DNA of 64,000 nucleotides from Loxodes magnus (lineage: Eukaryota; Ciliophora; Karyorelictea; Loxodida; Loxodidae), in assembly GCA_946699065.1 (NCBI GenBank), contig CAMPDV010000300.1:62001-126000 (forward strand). Direction: 5' to 3'. Position numbers and translations under genes: made by a program. Below, piece after piece: positions 11,057 to 20,710 of this stretch (within the stretch, counting starts at the first letter, position 1; each line of letters begins with the position of its first letter). The notes under the pieces are model-generated. The model was given only the letters and a program-made list of their open reading frames with translations, did not search any database and was not told where the DNA came from.

Positions 11057-11912
11057 TGAATATCTTTAATAATAATATACTAAATTAAAGTGTTCGTATC
11101 TCCAGGGATTTTAAACCCCTTCAATACATACCTCCAGAGTTCGTTCCTTGAGGTTTAAAATAAAAGTTCGGGACTCCCGTTTTTTTGGAGTTCTGGCACT
11201 CTCTTGAAAAAGCCTCCTTCTAAATATTCTTCCATCCTTGTCTACATAAATTCTTGAAAGTTCTCTCCAAATCTCTTCACTGTTTCTTCTCTGTTTATCC
11301 AAATATATCTTGCATCTCTTGTATGTGTGGAATCTTGATTTGCACAGGTAGCACAGCTTGACAATTCTTCTGGGAGGAGTTATCTCTAAGGGTTTTGTGT
11401 ATTCTAGTTCCATTTTATTTTCAGCTAAATTTTAAGGTTAAATTCTTTTTTCTCCCAAAAGTTTCACTTCGATTTCCTGTTTCATTAATCTTTCTTCATT
11501 GTTTTAACTTTTCTATAATAATTTTTAGTTTTCTTTCTTTAATATTTAAACTTCTTCTTATAGGTTACGGATAGATTTCATAAGTTATTCTATTATTAGC
11601 TATTCATCATTTTTCTATTTCTACATTATTTTTTAATTACCACTTTTCATGTAGCTGCTTGATCGAGGCTATGGAAGTAAAAAGTATCGCTTGATTTAGT
11701 CAGCTTCTGTTGATTTAATTTCTTATTCAATTTAAGATTATCTTTATTTTTCTAAATTTGGGGGTTAAAGAGCCTAAGAAAATTATTATGTTATTAAAGA
11801 AGACATGGTAGGAGAAGAATTAAAAGTCTCTGGTTTTTTTTCCTTTTTCTATGGAGCTGGAAAAAAACCCTTCTTGAGACCTTCTGCCATTTTTTATATG
11901 AATATCTTTAAT
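11057..11912 (-). mobile_element. CCHC mini-retroelement 2 with 14-base target-site duplication
   Basis: TGAATATCTTTAAT occurs at 11057-11070 and 11899-11912; unit 2 has a single copy at about 42985 with no insertion. The extra 842 bases hold one minus-strand ORF encoding a coiled-coil/CCHC protein related to the one at 849-1556. Same duplication length, same architecture and no terminal inverted repeats, so it is the same element class in the opposite orientation. Confidence 0.8.
11111..11806 (-). CDS. Retroelement ORF1-like protein with coiled coil and CCHC zinc knuckle
   Basis: ATG at 11806 (minus) begins MSSLITQQFSQALQPP; the frame runs about 231 codons with TAA/TAG = Gln to a TAA at 11113-11111. 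A long coiled coil (roughly residues 60-120, rich in Leu, Glu, Lys, Gln) precedes the zinc knuckle C-YL-C-KSRF-H-TYKR-C and a basic tail (DGRIFRRRLFQE) shared with the ORF at 849-1556. The last 100 codons contain no TAA or TAG, so a standard-code scan sees only that part. The final TAA lies some 40 bases from the element end and may be the true stop, because no in-frame TGA occurs before the flanking DNA. Role in binding element RNA is inferred from the family. Confidence 0.7.
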
Positions 11913-13684
11913 TTAATATAAATCTTTATTAAATAAAAGAAAGCTTCCTATTTCATTTAAATTAAAGAAATAAAAGACTTAACTGGGAACAATAAATATT
12001 TGGATACCTTCTAAACTTCACTAAAGTTTTAACTCCATCTAAACTGACGGAAAAACTATCCCAAAATAAGGATTTGAGACTTAGCAAGTAAATAAGAATA
12101 ACAATTATAATTTGCAAATAAGAAACTTTAAGTTATAAATCAAAAAAAATTAATAGACATCAAAAATAAAATCTTTAGATTTAAGGCTTACTGAAGCTAT
12201 TGGAAATTATTTTTATTTGAAAGTGAAAAAGGATTAATTGATCAGAATAAGAGCAAAACACTATAAAAATACCTGCTAAAAATAAAATCTAAGAAGTATA
12301 AAATAAACAAATAGGAAATATTATAATCAGTTTGAATTCTGAATTTGAGAATTCAGAAAAATCTACGCAAAACAAAAGAAATGCCTCATTAAATAATTAC
12401 AAAAGTGGTAAAAATAGCGAAGCAAGATAATTTTAGACCATAGAATGAGCAACAACCTTCAGTTCAATAAATGGGAAGTGAAAAAATAGAATTTAGAGGA
12501 AGTTCTTTAATGTATAGAATAAGAAAAAAATTTATGAAATAAGACTCAAATAAAAACATCAAAAAATCAAAATCAACCTAGAAAGCCAATTTTTATTTCT
12601 TCTAATAAAATTTGATAGCATGTACTAAAGAAAGGAACTGAGGAATTTTTAACAATTATTTCACAAAATTATTAAAGATATCTTAAGCTAAATTAGGAGA
12701 TTATAAAACAAGCCTTTGAATTTTGCAGAGAGATAGAGAATTAATAATAAATAACATAATACAAGTCTTTAAGTTAACTATATTTAAATTATTATTCTTA
12801 GCATTCTTTAAAATATAAACTATATTAATAATAAATAAAGAAGCACTAAATAATATATAGATATTAATGCTTTTAATTATAAGGAAATATCTATAGCTAA
12901 AATAATAAAGTATTATAAACTAAATAAAGGAAATTATAATACAAATTAAAGTTAAAAATAATAGCATTAGTTAGCCTTATATATGTAAATTAACTAAGGC
13001 TATATAACTAATATTAAGAAGCTTAGTATTTTAAAAGTAACTAATAAATTAATTATTCCTTTCTTAAGTTAATCTTAATCAATAGGTATCTTATACTATT
13101 ACTATATTTATTAGCATTATATTTATTTTTATTATTAAGCAATATTTCCACTTAAAGGATTAAATGAACTACATTAGATGAAAATTATCTTAAAATATTA
13201 GAAAAATACAAAATATTTGAAAATAAAACAAGCAAACTACTGAGCTTGATACACAGCTAGAATAAATGAATAAAAGAAATATAGTTCTAATCACTAATAT
13301 AGCAAACTATGGTAAATTTATTTACCTCAAGTATTTAAATAGCGTCTTTATTTTGGATATAAGATTGAATAATAGAATCTGCAAGTTAAAACTTAATTAT
13401 TTATAGTTCATTTAACTAATAATTAAAATACAATTAAGCTAGACTTATAAGCTTAGAATAGCAAAAAGAAACTTAGAACATTAAAACTAGAGAAGGTTAT
13501 TATTTATAAAGAGCTAAAGTTTTCTTTTAATTTAAGATTATTTTTGATATTGAATATAGTAGCTTAACTAAATCACTTTAATTATCTTTTAACTTTAAAT
13601 TTAACTCTTTAAACGCTTTAGATGTAATCTAGCTTAATAACTTTTTTAATTTTAGTTAATCTTAAAATTTTAAAGCCAAATAAA
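11913..13684. other. AT-rich stretch, possible gene remnants
   Basis: A plus-strand frame around 12180-12700 yields protein-like text, but unit 2 has several one-base indels there and no silent-site bias, so I do not call a gene. From 12700 to 13680 the DNA is simple and AT-rich; the units are nearly identical there, so the comparison is uninformative. Confidence 0.35.
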
Positions 13685-14370
13685 ATGGAAAATATTCAGC
13701 CACAACTAAAAAACACTTACCTATATCAAAAATAAGGACTAGCAAATATTTAGAAAATAAAGAAGAGATGAAAAATGAATCTTTCTATATAAATTGGCTA
13801 AGTTGATAGAAGATTCTTATTCTATAGCACATTTTATTCTTTTGCTCTGAAAAAATACTAGGAGGGTTTTATCTACGTAAAAAGATCTATAGCTAAAATA
13901 GAAAGTTAAATCAAGAGAAGTCTTTAACGTATCTACTTCTGATTAATAAAGAATGAAATTACCTTTTAATCCTTAAAAAGAATATTCTTAAAAGCACGAT
14001 ATTTACAGTATTCAGAGTATGAAAAGAAATGGATTCTGAACTGCCTTTCAATCAAAAATAAGTATGGAAAACAGATGATAAGGTCCAAATATTCTAATCC
14101 GAGCAGAACTAGTTCAGTGAATTAAAGTATCTTTAAATAAATATTAGAAAAGAAGGTTTTCTTTTTAACAAGTTCGATTTTAAATGTTCTTAATTCCTCA
14201 CTAGTGATTCAGCTTAAATAGATTATTTTAACATAAAAATTTTAATTTTTTGTTATATCGAATATCTCCCTAATGATTATTATTCTAAGTTGTTCTATTT
14301 TACTAGCTATTACTTATTATTTATTTTTTACGCTGTTGTTCAGCTTGTACTTGTATAAATAGGATTTTAG
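13685..14370 (+). CDS. Gene H: hypothetical protein, possible C-terminal membrane segments
   Basis: ATG at 13685 (preceded by AAATAAA) opens MENIQPQLKNTYLYQKQG and a basic protein of about 190 residues rich in Lys, Ile, Gln and Arg. The same frame then gives two hydrophobic stretches (about 14246-14350) that could be membrane helices, though T-rich DNA easily mimics these. The unit 2 copy (44771-45456) keeps the frame, but only two of about seven substitutions are silent, and a second frame of the same strand scores similarly, so the evidence is modest. No TGA terminator is seen near the end; TAG or TAA around 14356-14372 may serve. No family recognised. Confidence 0.35.
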
Positions 14371-14379
14371 ATAAGGTTT

Positions 14380-16368
14380 TTAAGTATTCCAATTTTTTTA
14401 ATTAGAATATTTTATTTGTTTATTAAATAAGAACTCTTTTTAATTAAAATTAAATTTATTAATAAGCTTCAAAGTATTAAATGATTTAAGCAATATAGTT
14501 AACTATGTTTAATTAAACATATTTTATTTATTATTATTTTGCTTTATTTATAGTTTTTTGAACTTCGCTTTTATAAATTATTATTATAGCTACTTCTTAC
14601 ATTAGCTTCTTTTCATCACTATTTTAATAATCATACTATCATTTTGATTTTAAGATTTTAAATTAAAAGAGTCAATAAACTAGCAAGAATATTTGTAATT
14701 AAGGCTTTTAATGAGAAGAATGTAAAGATAAAGGCTATCTAAATGCACGTAAAGAAAAAAAATTGTTATTTAATCTATAACTTGTTCCCAGATATTTGCC
14801 TTTCTTTGCTTCTTTTTATTTTTATTTATTTCTTTAATTGGAATTAATTCTATTTCATTGAAACTGGTTTTAATTACAGAAAGCGCTTCATGTTTAACTA
14901 AAAATTTCAAGTTATCTTCTTAATTTGATTTCAAACTTCTAAATATTATCTAATGATTTAGGTCAGAAAAATCTAAAACTTTAATTTGCTTTTATATGAT
15001 CTAAAAAAATGTTTCCCTAACTTAAGGCTTATATTTTATATTTCTTATTAACAATTTTAATAACTGGATAGATGGCTTTAATCTTTTTTAGCTTAGTTGT
15101 ACTTTAATTTGGACATAGTGCGCTTAGAAGTAAATATTTTTATAAATTCTAAGAGAATATATCTAAACTAGTTTTCGAATATGTAGTAATTTAGATTTCT
15201 AATATTAGATAATTCTATACTCCTATATAGCTAAATAATCTCTGTGGTTAATAAAATCTTTGTGCTTAATTAAAAAATATTTATAATTTTTGCTTTAAAG
15301 GTTTATATTTAGCTTTTCCTGGTTTCTTACTTAATAAAACCTCTTTTAATACAAATAAATGTAAGTAATTATTTAAACAACAGATACCAAAAAAACCTCA
15401 TCACTAACACTTCTACATCAATATCTTTGATAAGTCAATTTTTTTAATTCATACTCAAAATCTCTAGCATTTACACTAAAAAGATAGTAAAATTAAAAAT
15501 TTTTTCGAAAATAAATAAATTAGAACATTTAAATCCTAAACAGAACTTTCCTTTAGAAATTCTTGATATTAGCTAAATACAAAAAAAAATTTACCAAAAA
15601 CAGAGCTTTTACATTATAAAAGTAAAATAAAATTTAATAATAAACAAAAGATAAAAATAATAAATAACTATTTACTAAATTAAAAAATTGAAAAGCTAAA
15701 TCTTAATAGAAGTTTAGATATTTTAGTAACTAAGAAAGTTTAAAAGCATGATAATAAAAAAATCACTTAATAAAGAGAAAAAAAATTTAAAAATGATACG
15801 AAAAATGAATTTTTAAAAAAATTAAGAAATTAAATATAAACTCATAAGAGTAAAATATTACAAAAAAATTTATAGACTTATTTATTATAATTGAAAAAAA
15901 ATCTGTCTCGTTCTCATATCCATCCCTTTTCTTAATTTAATCTATAAAATAAATTTATCTTTTATATAATAAGAGATGAAAAAAAGATAGAGGATTCAAC
16001 TATGATACATAAGAGAGAAGGCCTGAAAATTAAGGCTGTTTTGAATAAGACATTTTTGGAAGAAAAAAAAAACTAGCATGACTTGAGAAAAATATAAAAA
16101 ACCATAGAAATCTAAAAGTGCCATAACATAAAGAAAACAATTTGTTGATTTTTATATCAATTTAATTTTAATATTACCTATATTCGAAAAAGAATCGATT
16201 AAATAACACTTTTCTTGGATAATTAATAAGAAAGTCTCTAAAACATATTTTTTAATATTTGTTAATATGTCTCAAATCGGAAATTCGAAAATTAAGAGAT
16301 TTAAAATACAAAAAATCTCCTTGAAAGAATCATTAAAAATTAATTAATTTTAAACTAAAAGAGTTTTT
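14380..16368. other. AT-rich stretch with no recognised feature
   Basis: About 2 kb of low-complexity AT-rich DNA, nearly identical to 45460-47457 in unit 2. No ORF with convincing composition, RNA gene or repeat was found. Confidence 0.4.
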
Positions 16369-16646
16369 GGACTGCAACTTCTTACAGTTTAACGACACCA
16401 ACACTCCCTTCATGGGATAACGAGGATATCCTGTTGCTTTCGAAAAGCAGCTGCCAGGGAGCTCCATCGCTATGGGCAGCCAGGCTTCAAGCCCCTACCA
16501 GGAGTGGATAATCAAGAGGAAGGAGTTCCCTTGCAAAGGTTGACTTTGAACAGAGACTTTCTCAGCGACAGGAAAGGAACTTGTTCCTAGCCATAAAACC
16601 AGAAAGTATGATTCAGAAGGTCAATCTCAGCTCCCACCATCTTTTT
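16369..16646 (+). ncRNA. Structured RNA-like repeat, copy b
   Basis: A sharply bounded 278-base, GC-richer island starting GGACTGCAACTTC and ending CCACCATC followed by TTTTT, which fits a Pol III terminator. A box-B-like GCTTCAAGCC is near 16485, and a weak box-A-like stretch precedes it near 16410-16425. A stem TGCTTT/AAAGCA lies at 16435-16449. The 5' hairpin GCAA-CTTC-TTGC seen in copies c, d and e carries one mismatch here (TTAC). Copies c and e are the same element in inverted orientation. Not recognised as SRP, RNase P, U-snRNA or rRNA. Confidence 0.55.
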
Positions 16647-17260
16647 AATTATAGAATCATTAAAAATAAAGTTAAACATAAAAAAACAGAATAAAATAAA
16701 ATAAAAACTAACAATTAATAAAATATTTGAATACAATGTAAAAATTGTATATGTAAACTTAATATTATTAACAAAATTCTAAAAAAAACTTAAAATAAAA
16801 CTATCATTTCTAAAAAAAAAAACTAAAAAAAATCGTTGCAAAATAAAAAAAATAAGAAGTAATAAAAATCGAATAATCATAACACTTACTTCAAAATAAA
16901 AAAAAACAAACATATATAAAAAAAAACAAAACTTTTTTAAAGAAAAAAGCAAAGAAAGAAAAAATATAAAAATCGATATGATTAAATACTAAAAAAAAAT
17001 TATTAAATGAAGAAAAACATTTTAAAGTGAAAGCGAGAAAAGAACGATATCAAAGTGAAGTATCAAAAACAAAATAAAGATTGAACCTAAAAAAAAACAA
17101 ATCTTAAAAAAAATAGAACGAAAAAAATGCGCAAAAAGAAACAAAGAAAACTTTAAAATGATATTAAAATGTATAAGAAACGTACATTATATTTACATTT
17201 AAAAATATTGAGAATAAAACAAATAAAAATTATTCAAGAAAGATGAGTTGTAAAGAATAA
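16647..17260. other. A-rich spacer
   Basis: A strongly A-biased plus strand with many A7-A10 runs, between the RNA-like repeat and the tRNA-like pair. The units differ mainly in homopolymer length. No feature recognised. Confidence 0.4.
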
Positions 17261-17316
17261 GCCCAGCTAGCTCAGTCGGACTCTTAATTTGGTGGGTTCG
17301 AGCTCCACGTTGGGCG
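17261..17316 (+). tRNA. tRNA-Lys(CUU)-derived pseudogene, internally deleted
   Basis: The first 19 bases (GCCCAGCTAGCTCAGTCGG) and the T-arm with 3' acceptor strand match eukaryotic tRNA-Lys(CUU) closely. The acceptor GCCCAGC pairs with GTTGGGC and the T-stem GTGGG with TCCAC. About 17 bases are missing: the 3' side of the D-arm and most of the anticodon stem, leaving the anticodon loop bases CTCTTAA. A T-run follows immediately. It cannot fold as a normal tRNA, so it is a pseudogene or a tRNA-derived SINE head. The unit 2 copy (48348-48403) is identical. The minus-strand open frame over it is a shadow. Confidence 0.75.
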
Positions 17317-17339
17317 TTTTTATTTTTATTAGTTAATAA

Positions 17340-17412
17340 AAAGATAATATCAGGGCTTGAACTCGGAACTTTCGAGTTATAGAAGAATATTCTAACCACT
17401 GGACATTTGAAT
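17340..17412 (-). tRNA. Degenerate tRNA-like sequence, convergent with the tRNA-Lys remnant
   Basis: On the minus strand a D-arm GTCCAGTGGTTAG (typical of tRNA-Glu-like genes), an anticodon-arm region with loop CTATAAC, a T-loop GAGTTCAAGCCC and then TTTTT appear in tRNA order and spacing. Acceptor and anticodon stems pair poorly, so function is doubtful. It faces the tRNA-Lys remnant 24 bases away, and both are followed by T-runs in the shared gap. Confidence 0.45.
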
Positions 17413-17766
17413 CTTTTTAGTGCAAAATTATTTCATATGAGTATCTATAATGATGATATTTTTAAAAGCAGCAAACTTAGTCATTTTAGTAGTTGCTATA
17501 AACTTGAAATCATAAGTTTTGAAGGCATATACTATTTAAAATGCTCTAATATTTTTTTAAATATTTTCAAATAACATTTATTTAAGATTTTGGTCTAAAA
17601 ATAAATTTGTAAAAAAAAGATTTAATCTCAGAATATTTCCTGCCATATACAGTCATAATATCTTTAACTTCCTAAAAAATAAAAAAGTTAATATAGTTAA
17701 AAATAAATACATCTATATGGCCCGTTTTCTTTTGATATAACTATTACGATGTTTAAGTTGTAAAAA

Positions 17767-19134
17767 ATGGTTCAAATAGAAACAATTCAGTATGAAAAAT
17801 ATTTGATTTTTTTGATGGCTTTTTATAGATCAGGAGAAGACATTTATTTAACCTATATATGGCTAAGATAAGCACTATATAAATAATTCTAAGAGAATAA
17901 TCCGTGAAAGTTCCTAACTTGATGAGCTTTTAGAAGAAATTGTAAGGAGAATAATTATCGGAAGAACTGATGATGAGGAGAAATAGCTCTCTTGAAGCAG
18001 CTTTAAAGTATAGGGATCATATAAATTTTCTTAATCCTAGTGACTATGACTTCATACTTTTTAATATGAGAGATTTTGAAATAGTAAAGCATTCTTAAAT
18101 AACTGATTTATGGTGTCTTTTCTATGGTTTATTTTTTACTCATCAATAAAATATAACAGTTGATGGATTATCTGACTAAATCCTTAGAATGATTTGGGAA
18201 AGATTTGCTAGAAATATTCCAAGTCTTTAAATGAAAAACATATTTGAAAGATACTAACTGATTAAATATTTACACAAAAAAGCATGAAGTTCAGTGCAAA
18301 ATACGACATTAAGTTGAAATTTTATATTGGATCGCTTCAGAACAGTATTTTAGAGATTTGGTGGAATGCCTAGCTTATATGCTACTTAGAATAATTTATT
18401 TTTAGTAAGGTAAAATTGAAAAAATTTGAATGGAATTACTACTCTATGTTTAGTAATCTGTCCAAGTGTGAAAAGCTCCTTAAGAGATGCGGAAGTTGCC
18501 GAATTTATTCTAGGAGCTAGTAAATTTAATAGATGTGTTGTTTGAACAGGAGAGTAGATGCTTAGATTAGTATAATAAAATGCTCCCATACTTCATTAGA
18601 TTAAAAAATACACTAAAATACTTAAAATGTTCTTAGTATTTAATAAACTGAATAAGTAAAGTAAATAAAACTAAATAAATGTGAAATATTTATCAAATCT
18701 TAAGATCTCCCTTTTCAAATAAAATTCATACATCTTAAAATAGCAAAGAATGGAAAATTATTATTTTCAGTTTAGCAAAAGACTGAACTGAAGAAATGCT
18801 AGAGCTATCTAAGAGAAAATTAGATGGTTGTAAAGAAGAAAAACTTACCCCACCTTTAGGAATCAAATTTATTTTACTTATAATTGAAAGAACAATTTCT
18901 TAAAGAAGCGCAGTATATAAGGTTTTCAAGGAAAGACTTCCTAAGCTTAACAGTTACGATATGAATTGGAGAAAAAGAAAAAAATCAGGTAAAGAATAAG
19001 CAAGTCTTATAGCAATGTAATTAGGATAAACTATAAGAAAAAATCAGGATATATAGAAAAAATATGTAGGAGAAAGTGAAGAAAAGCAGGAAGAAATATA
19101 AGAGGAAATGTAAGAGGAAATTGAGTATTAATGA
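17767..19134 (+). CDS. Gene F: hypothetical protein, frame shifts or single unusual ORF
   Basis: ATG 17767 (MVQIETIQYEKYLIFLMAF) to TGA 19132-19134 is one open frame of 455 codons with TAA/TAG = Gln and TGA = Trp. However, in the middle (about 17985-18665) another frame has lower GC at third positions, far fewer TGA codons and more protein-like text (for example RDAEVAEFILGASKFNRC). A short block at 17885-17983 looks best in the third frame. Blocks 1, 2, 3 and 4 are each +1 relative to the one before, and each switch can be placed on AAA-TAA or AAA-TAG (17881, 17981, 18663). The C-terminus is acidic (EEKQEEIQEEMQEEIEYQ). The unit 2 copy (48854-50221) is nearly identical, so comparison cannot decide. 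Family not recognised. Confidence 0.55.
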
Positions 19135-19897
19135 AACTTTTAGTTTATAATCTTAGATATTATTTACAACTCTATTTCTCCTCCTTTCGATTAAATTAAG
19201 TATTCCTTCAGAAAAAGCTATTCAAACAGTAGTATCTTTGACAAGAAAAAGAAAGAATATAACAGCAAATAGATGACGAGGCAGGATATCCTATATGTTT
19301 TCATCTTTCTCATAAATTTAGAAAACTACTTTGCATGGTGATCCAAGTCATTTGTAATGTCAAATATATCTATAGAGTTTGAGTTTTTATCCTCTATATA
19401 GATAGAAACTTTAAAAATACTTTTAATTAAACTATCGTTTAAATATTTATATTCTAATATTACAAGCTCTTATTGAAGCAATATTAAAAGCTAAAAATAA
19501 TTAAGATTATTTAGCTTAATATATTTAATTTAATAATTTAATTTAAAATAAAATTTAATTTTCAAAACTTTAAATAAAAAATGTTTAAGATGCTTTCTTA
19601 AAAGCAATAATATTTAGTAAGCTTATTTGAAAACTAAGTTTTATTTAAAAAGGTTAAATCTAATAATTAAATTATTTTAAATTATTAAATTTATAAAATT
19701 TTAAGTTTTTTCTAGCTTGGATAATTATAAATTACATCTATTTACATGAAATTCAAAAAATACCAAACATCCAATAGAGCTTCTTTACTACCTCTTCCAA
19801 AGATAAAAAGGAAGAGAGCAAGCGAGACGCCATTTCTTCTAACCTCACGTCTTTGCTTTAATTAGACTAACCTTTTGACCAGCAAAAAAACTTAATA

Positions 19898-20710
19898 ATG
19901 GATCTAACAACTTCCAAAGAAGGGTAAATGACAGAAACAAACTCTGTAAACTCCAAAAACGGAAGAGAGACCTCGAAATCAGCAGGAGATGGCATTGCAT
20001 GGCTAGAAACAATTCTTTGGATACAACTCAGATCAAGTTGATATTGAGTAATTTGCATTGATGGTGGTGAATTTTAATGAAGAGGTTTAAAAGTAGAAAT
20101 AGTTGAACGAAAAACTAATTTTCAAGCCAGAAGAAAAAAATTAAATGGATGGGGATCATATAGATAACTATGAGCACTAAATATATGCGTTCTTCAACAT
20201 CCAATACCATTAGGATAAGAATAAAACTTAGCTGAATGATTAAGTATTGAAATAAGAATAGGAAATTCAACTCTTAAAAGAATCAAGAATGGAATAGCTA
20301 GATACTGGATCGATCTCAATGGTCACCAAACCCTAAGCTTAACCTTGAATGAGACTAATTCCGATTAGGAAGAGATACTTTCGCTTCTAAAACCAATAAA
20401 AGCTATATCAGAACTGTAAGAAGTTTCAATAGAAACAAAGGGATTTCTGATAAGCAAAGCGAACAGAAGCAATTGGGCTGAACAAGATTTTTTTGCACTA
20501 GAATGGAAGTATGTATAAGAGGAAGAACATGGAGTTATAACCAAGCCCGACAGGAATGTAGAAAGGTAAAACTATCTAAAAAAATCGCAGATGGGAACTC
20601 GAAATCATAAAGTTGCCCTAAAAATTTTAACGAACAGCGGTGAGATAGAAACACTGTACTTCTTGAAATTTCTTAATAGCAGAGAAACAATTTCATATAA
20701 TTATAAATAA
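19898..20710 (+). CDS. Gene D: conserved hypothetical protein of 270 residues
   Basis: ATG 19898 opens MDLTTSKEGQMTETNSVNSK and an unbroken 270-codon frame to TAA 20708-20710, beyond which the DNA turns AT-simple. Internal TAA/TAG read well as Gln and TGA as Trp. The unit 2 copy (50984-51796) has the same length; of six differences I see, four are silent (TCG/TCT, ACA/ACG, GGT/GGC, AAT/AAC), so the frame appears under selection. The N-terminus is Ser/Thr/Asn-rich, followed by mixed segments with several Trp and a Lys-rich C-terminus; no signal peptide or clear membrane segment. No family recognised. The minus-strand open frame at 19867-20058 is its shadow. If TAA ends it, this organism uses TAA both as Gln and as stop. 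Confidence 0.75.

Noticed and set aside
12180..12720. Possible ion-channel-like protein in the plus strand
   Set aside because: Impression only; one-base indels between units fall throughout the region without frame preservation.
16369..16646. SRP RNA, group I intron, U-snRNA or rRNA fragment
   Set aside because: Signature motifs (SRP helix 8 AGCAG loop, intron core, Sm site, rRNA blocks) were not found.
17199..17399. Minus-strand ORF (and 48286-48486)
   Set aside because: Runs through both tRNA-like sequences; a typical spurious tRNA-overlapping frame.
18386..18589. Minus-strand 67-residue ORF (and 49473-49676)
   Set aside because: Antisense to gene F, whose plus-strand frames are more protein-like.
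17767..19134. Euplotes origin, based on AAA-TAR frameshift-like sites
   Set aside because: In Euplotes TGA is Cys and TAA/TAG are stops; here TGA is Trp and TAA/TAG are Gln in well-aligned WD40 positions.
19867..20058. Minus-strand 63-residue ORF with plausible composition
   Set aside because: The whole minus strand across gene D reads as a Leu/Ser/Phe-rich frame because it complements Lys/Glu/Gln codons; silent changes between units support the plus frame instead.
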